Shown: positions 8,165 through 16,006 of the stretch, piece after piece | Layout: every line of letters starts with the position of its first letter | How positions within the stretch are numbered: position 1 is the first letter of the stretch | NCBI RefSeq assembly: GCF_006440735.1 | Contig: NZ_VFUA01000074.1 | Span: 1 to 33,851, forward strand | Origin: Mesorhizobium sp. B2-7-1 | Lineage (GTDB): Bacteria; Pseudomonadota; Alphaproteobacteria; Rhizobiales; Rhizobiaceae | Direction: 5' to 3' | DNA: 33,851 nucleotides | Position numbers and translations under genes: made by a program | The notes under the pieces: model-generated | Database searches by the model: none | What the model was told of the DNA's origin: nothing | What the model saw: the letters and a program-made list of their open reading frames with translations, nothing else

Positions 8165-8758
8165 TCAGTTCAACGGAATGTCGTTCTCGGCCTTGCTTGC
8201 CTGGTAGGCGCCCGACAGCTCGTCATAACGCGTCGAAATCCTGCCGATGCGCGCTTCCAGCCGCTTGCGCTCGGCCTCGGGCAAAGCCCGCACCAGCCTG
8301 CGGATGGAAAAGCTTTTCCAATAGGCGTTCTCGGCGTTGTAACCGCCAGGATCGAGGGTGAAGACCTCTTTCAGGATTTTCAGATCGTGCGGGATGGCAA
8401 AGCTGTCGCGCGAATCCTCGTGGCTGAACAGGTAGTAGAAATTGTCGAAGCCGGTCCAGGTGATCGCCGATAGGCAGAGCGAGCAGGGCTCATGCGTGGC
8501 GACGAACAGCGCATCCTTGGTGTCGACACGCTCGGCCCTGGGCATCTCGTAAAAGCGCTTCAGGCAATGCACTTCGCCATGCCACAGCGGATTTTCCATC
8601 TCGTTGTTGGTCTCGGCCAGCACCAGCGAGCGGTCGCGCTTCCGCAGGATTGCGGCGCCGAACAGCTTGTTGCCATGGGCAACGCCTTGCGCCGTCTTCG
8701 GCACGATGTCGTGCTCGATCACGTCGAGCAGGCGGTCGATCAGCGAAACGTCGGTCAT
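8165..8758 (-). CDS. Zinc-dependent nucleoside/base deaminase family protein in the ureide operon
   Basis: This 197-residue protein has the cytidine/deoxycytidylate deaminase fold signature: an H-x-E motif (His60-Gly-Glu62 in WHGEVHC) and a PC-x2-C motif (Cys92 and Cys95 in EPCSLC), which together bind zinc and the catalytic water. Relatives include guanine and cytosine deaminases. The C-terminal 90 residues are longer than the minimal fold and rich in charged helices. The ATG at 8758 lies 11 bases after the allA stop, making it the fourth gene of the leftward puuE-uraD operon. A role in purine or ureide nitrogen release is suggested by context, but the substrate cannot be read from sequence; a separate amidohydrolase-type guanine deaminase is already present at 23185-24498. 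Confidence 0.8.
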   Translation of the reverse strand: MTDVSLIDRLLDVIEHDIVPKTAQGVAHGNKLFGAAILRKRDRSLVLAETNNEMENPLWHGEVHCLKRFYEMPRAERVDTKDALFVATHEPCSLCLSAITWTGFDNFYYLFSHEDSRDSFAIPHDLKILKEVFTLDPGGYNAENAYWKSFSIRRLVRALPEAERKRLEARIGRISTRYDELSGAYQASKAENDIPLN

Positions 8759-8769
8759 GGGAAAGGCTT

Positions 8770-9261
8770 TCAGGGAAGGTGGATCTCGTAAGGATGCGAG
8801 AAGTAAAACTCTTCGAGATTGGAGCCGTCGCCGCCGCGGTCCACGATGAGGAAATCCTGTTCCTCGCCGATCGGCGTCAGCACGCCGTGCCAAAGGTTGC
8901 GGCGATAATTGATGCCTTGACCGGGGCCGGCGAGAAAGGCATGCGGCTCGCCCGGCCCATCCTTGGTCTCGTGGCAGACGACGACCAGGAACGGGCGTGG
9001 CGACAGTGGGATGAACGCCTGGCTGCCGAGCGGATGGCGCTCGACCATGGTGAGCTTCAGCGGCATCTCGTAGGGCGTGCCGCGCACCATCGAGATCAGC
9101 ACGCGCGCATTCGGGCCTGTAGCCTCGGCGGTGGCGAGGTCGTTATAGCGCATCGCTCGGCCGCCATTGATCGGGTAGCGGTTGTCGCCGCCCATGTCGA
9201 TGACGTCACCGAAGGGCGCGAAGTTCTCGCGGGTCAGCGGTCGGGCGACGATGTGGCTCAC
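8770..9261 (-). CDS. allA: Ureidoglycolate lyase
   Basis: This 163-residue cupin-fold enzyme splits (S)-ureidoglycolate into glyoxylate and urea, the last step of allantoin breakdown. The family motif GINYRRNLWHG is present near residue 120, preceded by PHAFLAGPGQ. The length fits AllA, which is usually about 160-170 residues. The start is taken as GTG at 9261-9259, which overlaps the stop of the aminohydrolase gene by four bases (GTGA); this gives the standard N-terminus VSHIVARPLTRENFAPFGDVI. The longer upstream frame encodes low-complexity sequence from the overlapping gene and is rejected. It is third in a tightly packed operon with puuE-uraD and the ureidoglycine aminohydrolase. Confidence 0.92.
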   Translation of the reverse strand: MSHIVARPLTRENFAPFGDVIDMGGDNRYPINGGRAMRYNDLATAEATGPNARVLISMVRGTPYEMPLKLTMVERHPLGSQAFIPLSPRPFLVVVCHETKDGPGEPHAFLAGPGQGINYRRNLWHGVLTPIGEEQDFLIVDRGGDGSNLEEFYFSHPYEIHLP

Positions 9262-10151
9262 CGCGCCTTGCCCCCGAGATAGCCGCCCCCAAGATAGCCA
9301 CCAAGCCTGGCGTGCCGGTTGACGTCCTTGTAGAGCAGATAGCGGAAATTGCCGGGGCCGCCGGCATAGCAGGCCTGCGGGCAGAAAGCGCGCAGCCACA
9401 TGAAGTCGCCGGCTTCGACCTCGACCCAGTCCTGGTTGAGACGATAGACCGCCTTGCCTTCGAGCACATAGAGCCCATGCTCCATGACATGGGTTTCGGC
9501 GAAGGGGATGACCGCGCCCGGCTTCAGCGTGACGATGGTGACGTGCATGTCGTGGCGCATGTCGGCGGGGTCGACGAAGCGGGTCGTTGCCCAGCGCCCT
9601 TCCGTGCCCGGCATCGGGCTCGGCGCCACGTCCTGGTCGCTCGAGAAGAAGGCTTCCGGCACGTCGAGGCCGTCGACCGCTTCATAGGCCTTGCGGATCC
9701 AGTGGAAGCGGGCGGCGGCGCCACTCCCGTTGCGCACCGTCCAGCCGCTCGCCGGCGGCAGGAAGGCGAAGCCGCCCGGGACAAGCACATGCTTTTTGCC
9801 GGCAAGCGATATGGTGATCTCGCCCTCGACGACGAACAGCACGCCTTCGGCGCCGGCATCGAGTTCCGGCCGGTCGCTGCCGCCGCCGGGCAGGACCTCG
9901 ACGATGTATTGCGAGAAGGTCTCGGCGAAGCCCGACAGCGGTCTTGCGATGATCCAGGCCCGCGTCTCGTCCCAGAACGGCAGCGGGCTGGTGACGATGT
10001 CCTGCATCACGCCCTTGGGGATGACCGCATAGGCTTCGGTGAAGACGGCGCGGCCGGTCAAGAGCTCGTTCTGTCCGGGATGGCCGCCTTGCGGCGCATA
10101 ATAGGTTCGCTCGGCAGTCTTGATCATATCCATGGGGATCCCTGGCATCAT
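9258..10151 (-). CDS. allE: (S)-ureidoglycine aminohydrolase, bicupin
   Basis: This 297-residue protein has two cupin domains and should convert (S)-ureidoglycine to (S)-ureidoglycolate plus ammonia. The C-terminal cupin carries the expected manganese ligands: Glu219, His221 and His225 in ETHVMEH, and Gln259 in CPQA. Their spacing (0, +2, +6, +40) matches the Glu-His-His-Gln set known from plant and E. coli homologues. The ATG at 10151 overlaps the stop of the puuE-uraD gene (ATGA), and the gene overlaps allA by four bases at its other end, so the three are translationally coupled and act consecutively. The C-terminus ends in an unusual GGYLGGGYLGG tail encoded by a tandem 15-bp duplication. 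Confidence 0.92.
   Translation of the reverse strand: MMPGIPMDMIKTAERTYYAPQGGHPGQNELLTGRAVFTEAYAVIPKGVMQDIVTSPLPFWDETRAWIIARPLSGFAETFSQYIVEVLPGGGSDRPELDAGAEGVLFVVEGEITISLAGKKHVLVPGGFAFLPPASGWTVRNGSGAAARFHWIRKAYEAVDGLDVPEAFFSSDQDVAPSPMPGTEGRWATTRFVDPADMRHDMHVTIVTLKPGAVIPFAETHVMEHGLYVLEGKAVYRLNQDWVEVEAGDFMWLRAFCPQACYAGGPGNFRYLLYKDVNRHARLGGYLGGGYLGGKAR
9273..9302 (-). repeat. Tandem 15-bp duplication at the 3' end of allE
   Basis: Two 15-bp copies (9273-9287 and 9288-9302, two mismatches) encode GGYLG twice in the C-terminal tail of the ureidoglycine aminohydrolase, after the folded domain. Confidence 0.65.
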
Positions 10152-11572
10152 TTCGGGAGCATGTCTTTCAGGCGGAGCAGCGCGATGCGCTCGACCTGTC
10201 TGCAGGCGGTTTCGAACTCGATGCCGCGGCTGTTGCCGATGCGCGTCTCGAACTCCGCCAGGATTTCGTCCTTGGTCTTGCCCTTGACCGCGATGATGAA
10301 GGGGAAGCCGAAGGTGGTGACATAGGCGGCGTTGAGTTTCGAGAACAGCTCGCGCTCCTTGTCGGTCAGCGCGTCGAGCCCGGCGGAGGCTTGTTCCTTG
10401 GTTGATTCCGGCGTCAGGCGCCTGGCCTTGGCCAGCTTGCCGGCAAGATCGGGGTGAGCGTTGAGCACCGAAAGCCGTTCAACCTCCGTCGCCGCGCGGA
10501 AGACGCGGCAGAGCGCATTGTGCAGGCCGCCGGCGCTGTCATGCGCCGGCCCGAGTTCCAATTCGTAGGCGCGCTCGGCGATCCAGGGCGAATGCTCGAA
10601 AACGCCGCCGAAGGCATGTACGAATTCCTCGAACTCCATCCGCGACGGACGCAGCGCCGGCGCCTCGTAGGGGTGCGTTTCGCGCCAGTGCTTGGCGATG
10701 TCGATGCGCCGCGTCAGCCAGACCTTGTCGTGCGATTTCACATAGTCGATGAAACGCTTCAGCGCCGCGACACGGCCTGGGCGGCCGACCAGCCGGCAAT
10801 GCAGGCCGATATTCATCATGCGCGGCCGGCCCGCCTTGCCCTCGGCATAGAGCGTGTCGAAACTGTCCTTCAGATAGGCGAAGAACTGGTCGCCCGAATT
10901 GAAGCCCTGCGGCGTCGCGAAGCGCATGTCGTTGGCGTCGAGCGTATAGGGAATGACGAGCTGCGGCTTTTCCAGCCCGTCGCGGTCGAACCAGTAGGGC
11001 AGCTCGTCGTCATAGGTGTCGGAGACGTAATCGAAGCCGCCTTCCTCGGCGACGAGGCGGACGGTGTTGACCGAGGTGCGGCCGGTGTACCAGCCGGTCG
11101 GCCGTGCGCCGGTCACCTCGTAATGCAGCTTGATCGTCTCTTCGAGATCGTGCCGCTCGTCCTCGGCCGCGTAGTCGCGATAATCGATCCATTTCAGCCC
11201 GTGCGAGGCGATTTCCCAGCCGGCCTCCTGCATCGCCGTGACCTGGTCGGGCGAGCGCGCCAGCGCGGTGGCGACACCGTAGCAGGTCACCGGCACCTGC
11301 GCCTCGGTGAACAGCCGGTGGAGCCGCCAGAAGCCGGCGCGGGCGCCGTATTCATAGATCGATTCCATGTTCCAATGGCGCTGGCCGACCCAGGGCGCCG
11401 CCCCGACGATCTCGGACAGGAAGGCTTCGGAAGCCTTGTCGCCATGCAGCACGCAGTTCTCGCCGCCTTCTTCATAGTTGACGACGAACTGCACCGCGAC
11501 ATGCGCGCCTCCAGGCCATTTCGGGTCCGGCGGATTGGCCCCGTAACCGCGCATGTCCCTATCGTAACGCAT
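10148..11572 (-). CDS. puuE/uraD: Bifunctional allantoinase (PuuE type) / OHCU decarboxylase (UraD)
   Basis: This 474-residue protein fuses two enzymes. Residues 1 to about 305 are a PuuE-type allantoinase of the polysaccharide-deacetylase superfamily (MRYDRDMRGYG start, ASHGLKWIDY near 122-131, GLHCRLVGRPGR near 256-267), which opens the hydantoin ring of allantoin. Residues about 312-474 are UraD, which decarboxylates OHCU to (S)-allantoin; the HPDLAGK motif with its catalytic histidine (about 373) and the FGFPFIIAVKG segment are intact. UraD acts just before PuuE in the pathway, so the fusion joins consecutive steps in reverse order along the chain. The ATG at 11572 is chosen because it gives the conserved PuuE N-terminus; the open frame upstream crosses the divergent promoter. 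It is first in a four-gene operon. The E. coli putrescine gene also called puuE is unrelated. Confidence 0.93.
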   Translation of the reverse strand: MRYDRDMRGYGANPPDPKWPGGAHVAVQFVVNYEEGGENCVLHGDKASEAFLSEIVGAAPWVGQRHWNMESIYEYGARAGFWRLHRLFTEAQVPVTCYGVATALARSPDQVTAMQEAGWEIASHGLKWIDYRDYAAEDERHDLEETIKLHYEVTGARPTGWYTGRTSVNTVRLVAEEGGFDYVSDTYDDELPYWFDRDGLEKPQLVIPYTLDANDMRFATPQGFNSGDQFFAYLKDSFDTLYAEGKAGRPRMMNIGLHCRLVGRPGRVAALKRFIDYVKSHDKVWLTRRIDIAKHWRETHPYEAPALRPSRMEFEEFVHAFGGVFEHSPWIAERAYELELGPAHDSAGGLHNALCRVFRAATEVERLSVLNAHPDLAGKLAKARRLTPESTKEQASAGLDALTDKERELFSKLNAAYVTTFGFPFIIAVKGKTKDEILAEFETRIGNSRGIEFETACRQVERIALLRLKDMLPK

Positions 11573-11741
11573 TGTCGCTCCTGCCCGATGGTTGGGATGA
11601 AGATATCGAAAGGAGTGCGCATGCATTCCCCCGAAAATTTTTGAAAGTGCTTTTTGCCGCGCTCCGCTCGACCGGGGCTTATGCATGGCCTTTAATTGGC
11701 GCACAATTGACCTGAAACTGTACCGGGATGGGAGGCCGCCA
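11573..11741. promoter_or_regulatory. Divergent promoter region between puuE-uraD and uraH-xdhAB
   Basis: This 169-bp region separates the leftward ureide operon from the rightward uraH-xdh operon. It includes an AT-rich core with the palindromic aaaatttt (11634-11641) followed by tttttgaaagt (11638-11648). The same 11-mer occurs in the lysR-puuD intergenic region at 21873-21883. GGGAGG at 11730-11735, six bases before GTG 11742, is a strong ribosome site and decides the uraH start. Exact promoters could not be assigned. Confidence 0.5.
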
Positions 11742-12116
11742 GTGGCAGAAACGTCGAAAGCCGATGGCGGGCGCCTGACGACCCATGTGCTCGACACCGC
11801 GACCGGACGGCCGGCAGAGGGCCTGTCGATCGGGCTTTTCCGCATCGAAGGGCAAAGCCGCACGCATCTCAAGACCGTTGCCACCAATGAGGATGGCCGC
11901 TGCGACGCGCCGCTGCTGACCGGCGCCGATTTCCGCACCGGCGAGTATGAGCTGGTCTTCGCCGCCGGCGACTATCTGCGCGGCCAAGGCGCCAACCTGC
12001 CCGAGCCCGCTTTCCTGGACATCGTGCCGATCCGCTTCGGCATGGCGGAAGCGCGGCATTATCATGTCCCGCTCTTGATTTCGCCCTATGGCTACTCGAC
12101 CTATCGGGGGAGCTGA
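11742..12116 (+). CDS. uraH: 5-hydroxyisourate hydrolase (transthyretin-like)
   Basis: This 124-residue enzyme hydrolyses 5-hydroxyisourate, the product of urate oxidation, to OHCU. All hallmarks of the transthyretin-like hydrolase family are present: His15 in LTTHVLDTATG, Arg53 in NEDGR, His108 in HYHVPLLISP, and the diagnostic C-terminal tetrapeptide YRGS. The GTG at 11742 is preferred to an in-frame ATG at 11685, because GGGAGG lies six bases upstream and because the resulting length is normal for the family; the ATG would add 19 residues with no ribosome site. It is followed by xdhA after three bases, so it is probably cotranscribed with the xanthine dehydrogenase genes. Confidence 0.93.
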   Translation: MAETSKADGGRLTTHVLDTATGRPAEGLSIGLFRIEGQSRTHLKTVATNEDGRCDAPLLTGADFRTGEYELVFAAGDYLRGQGANLPEPAFLDIVPIRFGMAEARHYHVPLLISPYGYSTYRGS

Positions 12117-12119
12117 GAC

Positions 12120-13595
12120 ATGGCTGAGACCCGCAACGAGATACGCTTCATCCTGAATGGCGCCGACGTGGCCCTGAAAGACGTCGCGCCCGATGCGACC
12201 TTGCTCGACTGGCTGCGGCTCAACCGCTCGCTGCGCGGCACCAAGGAGGGTTGCGCCGAGGGCGACTGCGGCGCCTGCACGGTGCTGGTCGGCAAGCTCT
12301 CCGCCGAAGGGCTGGTCTACGAAAGCGTCAACGCCTGCATCCGCTTCATGGGCTCGCTCGACGGCACCCATGTCGTCACCGTCGAGCACCTGCGCGGCGA
12401 CGGCGAAAAATTGCATCCGGTGCAGCAGGCGATGGTCGATTTCCATGGCTCGCAATGCGGCTTCTGCACGCCGGGCTTTATCATGTCGCTCTACGGGCTG
12501 TGGATGAAGACGCCCGATCCGTCCAATGCCGCGATCGAAAAGGCGCTGCAGGGCAATCTCTGCCGCTGCACCGGCTATGAGGCGATCATGCGCGCCGCGC
12601 ACGCCATTTCGAGCTATGGCAAGGCGGCCAAGGATCCGCTGGCGGTGGAGCGCAAGGACATCACCGCGCGGCTGAAGGCGCTGCGCGACGGCGCCAGGGT
12701 CGAGATCGGGTCGGGCAAGGCGCGGCTGATCGTGCCGGCCAATGCCGACGATTTCGCTGCTATCTTCGAAAACGAGCCGAAAGCGACCGTCGTTGCCGGC
12801 TCGACCGACGTGGGCCTTTGGGTCACCAAGCACATGCGCGACATCGCGCCGGCGATCTTCATCGGCAATCTCGATGGCCTTGGCGCGATGTCCGAGAAGG
12901 ATGGCGTGATCACCATCGGCGCCGGCGTCACCTACACCGAGGCTTTCGAGACGCTGTCGAGACGTATCCCGGCACTGGGACCGCTGGTCGACCGCATCGG
13001 CGGCGAGCAGGTGCGTAACATGGGTACGATCGGCGGCAACATCGCCAATGGCTCGCCGATCGGCGACACGCCGCCGCCGCTGATCGCGCTCGGCGCGCAG
13101 CTCACCCTGCGCAAGGGCAAGAAGCGCCGCACGATCCCGCTCGAAACCTTCTTCATCGCCTATGGCAAGCAGGACCGCCAGCCCGGCGAGTTCGTCGAGG
13201 CGGTCCACGTGCCCGTGCCGGCAAAAAGCACGAAGTTTGCCGTCTATAAGGTCACCAAGCGCCGGGACGAGGATATCACGGCGACGCTCGGGGCATTTTA
13301 TCTGACCTTGGCCAAGGATGGCACGGTGGCCGACATCCGCATCGCCTATGGCGGCATGGCGGCGACGCCGAAGCGCGCCGCGGCGGTGGAGAAGGCGCTT
13401 GCCGGCAAGGTCTGGAACGAGGCGACGGTGGAGGCCGCGATGGCTGAGTACGCCAAGGATTTCACGCCGCTGACCGACATGCGGGCGACCGCGGAATACC
13501 GGGCGCTGGCGGCAAGGAACCTGTTGCTGCGCTTTTATATCGAGACGACCGGAACGAAGGCGCCGTTCCAGGTCTCACGCGACGAGGCGGCCTGA
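12120..13595 (+). CDS. xdhA: Xanthine dehydrogenase small subunit (2Fe-2S and FAD)
   Basis: This 491-residue subunit carries electrons from the molybdenum site of xanthine dehydrogenase to NAD+. The N-terminal ferredoxin domain has Cys45, Cys50, Cys53 and Cys73, and the second iron-sulfur domain has Cys113, Cys116, Cys148 and Cys150 (CGFC and LCRC). The FAD-binding domain begins near residue 195, with VVAGSTDVG at about 224-232 and the NMGTIGGNIANGSPIGD loop at about 300-316. Length is typical of bacterial XdhA. The start has a GGGGAG ribosome site, and the stop overlaps the xdhB start by one base (TGATG). Together with XdhB it oxidises hypoxanthine and xanthine to urate. Confidence 0.96.
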   Translation: MAETRNEIRFILNGADVALKDVAPDATLLDWLRLNRSLRGTKEGCAEGDCGACTVLVGKLSAEGLVYESVNACIRFMGSLDGTHVVTVEHLRGDGEKLHPVQQAMVDFHGSQCGFCTPGFIMSLYGLWMKTPDPSNAAIEKALQGNLCRCTGYEAIMRAAHAISSYGKAAKDPLAVERKDITARLKALRDGARVEIGSGKARLIVPANADDFAAIFENEPKATVVAGSTDVGLWVTKHMRDIAPAIFIGNLDGLGAMSEKDGVITIGAGVTYTEAFETLSRRIPALGPLVDRIGGEQVRNMGTIGGNIANGSPIGDTPPPLIALGAQLTLRKGKKRRTIPLETFFIAYGKQDRQPGEFVEAVHVPVPAKSTKFAVYKVTKRRDEDITATLGAFYLTLAKDGTVADIRIAYGGMAATPKRAAAVEKALAGKVWNEATVEAAMAEYAKDFTPLTDMRATAEYRALAARNLLLRFYIETTGTKAPFQVSRDEAA

Positions 13596-15958
13596 TGAAC
13601 AAGCACGCTCCAGCCAACCTCAAGGCCGAGAAGATCGTAGGCGGCGTTGCCACCGACCAGCGGCACGATTCCGCGCACAAGCATGTCAGCGGCGCCGCCG
13701 TCTATATCGACGACATGCCGGAGCCTGCCGGCACGCTGCATATCGGCCTGGGCCTTTCCAAGGTCGCGCACGGCGCGTTGAAGAGCGTCGACCTGTCGGC
13801 GGTGCGCACGGCGCCTGGCGTGGTCGACGTGCTGACCTATGCCGACGTGCCGGGCGAGAACGATGTTTCGCCGAGCAACATGCATGACGATCCGGTGCTC
13901 GCCGAAGGCAAGGTTGAGTTTTACGGACAGCCGATCTTCGCCGTGATCGCCGAGACGCGCGAGGAAGCACGCCGCGCGGCACGACTGGCCAAGATCGAAT
14001 ATGACGAGCTTCCCGCCGTCGTCGAGATATGGGACCTCGACCCGGTCAAGGACAAGCAGGTCACCACGCCGTTGATCCTAAAGCGTGGCGACGCGGCCGC
14101 GGCGATCGCTGCCGCACCCCGCCGCATCAAGAACCGCATGTGGCTCGGCGGCCAGGACCATTTCTATCTCGAGGGCCAGGTCTCGCTGGCGATCCCCGGC
14201 GAGGATGACGAGGTCATCGTCTATTGCTCGACGCAAGGGCCGAGCGAGACGCAACACCTGGTCGCCCATGCGCTCGGCGTGCCGAGCCATGCCGTCACGG
14301 TCGAGGTGCGCCGCATGGGCGGCGGTTTCGGTGGCAAGGAGACCCAGGCCAATCAGTGCGCTGCCATCGCCGCGATCGCGGCCAAGAAGCTCAAGCGCGC
14401 GGTGAAAATCCGGCTCGATCGCGACGAGGACATGACCGCAACCGGCAAGCGGCATGATTTCGCCATCGATTACGAAGTCGGCTTCGACGACGAGGGCAAC
14501 ATCCTCGGCGTCGACTTCACCTATGCCCTGCGCTGCGGTTTCTCTGCGGACCTGTCCGGTCCGGTCGGCGACCGCGCGCTGTTCCACTGCGACAACGCCT
14601 ATTTCTATCCGGCGGTGCATGCGAAGTCCGCGCCGCTCTACACCAACACCGTATCGAACACCGCCTTCCGCGGCTTCGGCGGCCCGCAAGGCATGGTCGG
14701 CGCCGAGCGCGTTATCGACGAGGTAGCCTTCGCCGTCGGCAAGGACTCGCTCGAGATCCGCAAGCTGAATTTCTACGACCCGATGGAAGCCATCGGCGAG
14801 CGCAGCGTCACGCCTTATCACCAGAAGGTCGAGGACTGCATCATCCAGCGCATCGTGGCCGAGCTGGAGGAAAGCGCGAATTACGCGCGGCGCCGCCGCG
14901 AGATCAGCGCCTTCAACAACAACAGCCGCTTCATCAAGCGCGGCCTGGCGATGACGCCGGTCAAGTTCGGCATTTCCTTCACCAAGACCGAGGCCAACCA
15001 GGCCGGCGCGCTGGTGCATGTCTATGCCGACGGCTCGGTGCATATGAACCATGGCGGCACCGAAATGGGCCAGGGCCTGCACTTGAAGGTGGCGCAGGTC
15101 GTGGCGGAAGAGTTCCAGATCGATCTCGACCGGGTCAAGATCACCGCCACCACCACCGCCAAGGTGCCGAACACCTCGCCGACGGCCGCCTCCTCCGGTG
15201 CCGACCTCAACGGCATGGCCGCGCAGGATGCCGCCCGCCAGATACGCAAGCGGCTGACCGATTTCGCCGCCGACAAATATCAGGTGCCGCACGACCAGGT
15301 GGTGTTCCTGCCCAACCGGGTGCGTGTCGGCAATCAGGAGGTGGCCTTCAACGACCTGGTCAAGCAGGCCTACATCAACCGCGTCCAGCTGTCGGCGGCG
15401 GGCTTCTACAAGACGCCGAAGATCCATTGGGACCGCGCCAAGGGCCGCGGCCACGCCTTCTACTATTACGCCTATGGCGCGGCTTGCGCGGAAGTCTCGG
15501 TCGATACGCTGACCGGCGAATATGTCGTCGAGCGCACCGATATCCTGCACGACGCCGGCCGTTCGCTGAACCGGGCGATCGACCTCGGCCAGATCGAGGG
15601 CGGCTTCATTCAGGGCATGGGCTGGCTGACGACGGAAGAGCTCTGGTGGGACAATAGCGGCCGGCTGCGCACGCATGCGCCGTCGACCTACAAGATCCCG
15701 CTCGCCTCCGACCGTCCGAAGATATTCAACGTCAAGCTGACCGACTGGTCGTCAGCCTATGAGCCGACCATCCACCGCTCCAAGGCTGTCGGTGAGCCGC
15801 CGCTGCCGCACGGCATGTCGGTGCTGCACGCGCTCTCCGACGCGGTGGCAAGCGTCGCCGACCATAAGATCTGCCCGCGGCTGGATGCGCCGGCAACGCC
15901 GGAACGGGTGCTGATGGCGATCGAGCGGTTGAAGCAGGAAGCCGCGAAACCGGCCTGA
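13595..15958 (+). CDS. xdhB: Xanthine dehydrogenase molybdopterin-binding subunit
   Basis: This 787-residue subunit holds the molybdenum cofactor and the substrate site. The MoCo-binding motifs RRMGGGFGGKE (about residues 242-252) and FRGFGGPQG (about 358-366) are intact, as is the catalytic glutamate in KAVGEPPLPHG (about Glu734), which acts as general base in hydroxylation of the purine ring. Length and architecture are those of bacterial XdhB. It is translationally coupled to xdhA. A spacer of 48 bases separates it from xdhC, whose product loads sulfurated MoCo into this subunit. Confidence 0.96.
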   Translation: MNKHAPANLKAEKIVGGVATDQRHDSAHKHVSGAAVYIDDMPEPAGTLHIGLGLSKVAHGALKSVDLSAVRTAPGVVDVLTYADVPGENDVSPSNMHDDPVLAEGKVEFYGQPIFAVIAETREEARRAARLAKIEYDELPAVVEIWDLDPVKDKQVTTPLILKRGDAAAAIAAAPRRIKNRMWLGGQDHFYLEGQVSLAIPGEDDEVIVYCSTQGPSETQHLVAHALGVPSHAVTVEVRRMGGGFGGKETQANQCAAIAAIAAKKLKRAVKIRLDRDEDMTATGKRHDFAIDYEVGFDDEGNILGVDFTYALRCGFSADLSGPVGDRALFHCDNAYFYPAVHAKSAPLYTNTVSNTAFRGFGGPQGMVGAERVIDEVAFAVGKDSLEIRKLNFYDPMEAIGERSVTPYHQKVEDCIIQRIVAELEESANYARRRREISAFNNNSRFIKRGLAMTPVKFGISFTKTEANQAGALVHVYADGSVHMNHGGTEMGQGLHLKVAQVVAEEFQIDLDRVKITATTTAKVPNTSPTAASSGADLNGMAAQDAARQIRKRLTDFAADKYQVPHDQVVFLPNRVRVGNQEVAFNDLVKQAYINRVQLSAAGFYKTPKIHWDRAKGRGHAFYYYAYGAACAEVSVDTLTGEYVVERTDILHDAGRSLNRAIDLGQIEGGFIQGMGWLTTEELWWDNSGRLRTHAPSTYKIPLASDRPKIFNVKLTDWSSAYEPTIHRSKAVGEPPLPHGMSVLHALSDAVASVADHKICPRLDAPATPERVLMAIERLKQEAAKPA

Positions 15959-16006
15959 AATCCGGCCAAACGTGCAAATCGAGGCGTAAAACGCTATATT
16001 TCCGAG

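Noticed and set aside
14078..15676. Long minus-strand open frame opposite xdhB
   Set aside because: It mirrors the third-position GC pattern of xdhB and has no domain signature; a shadow frame.
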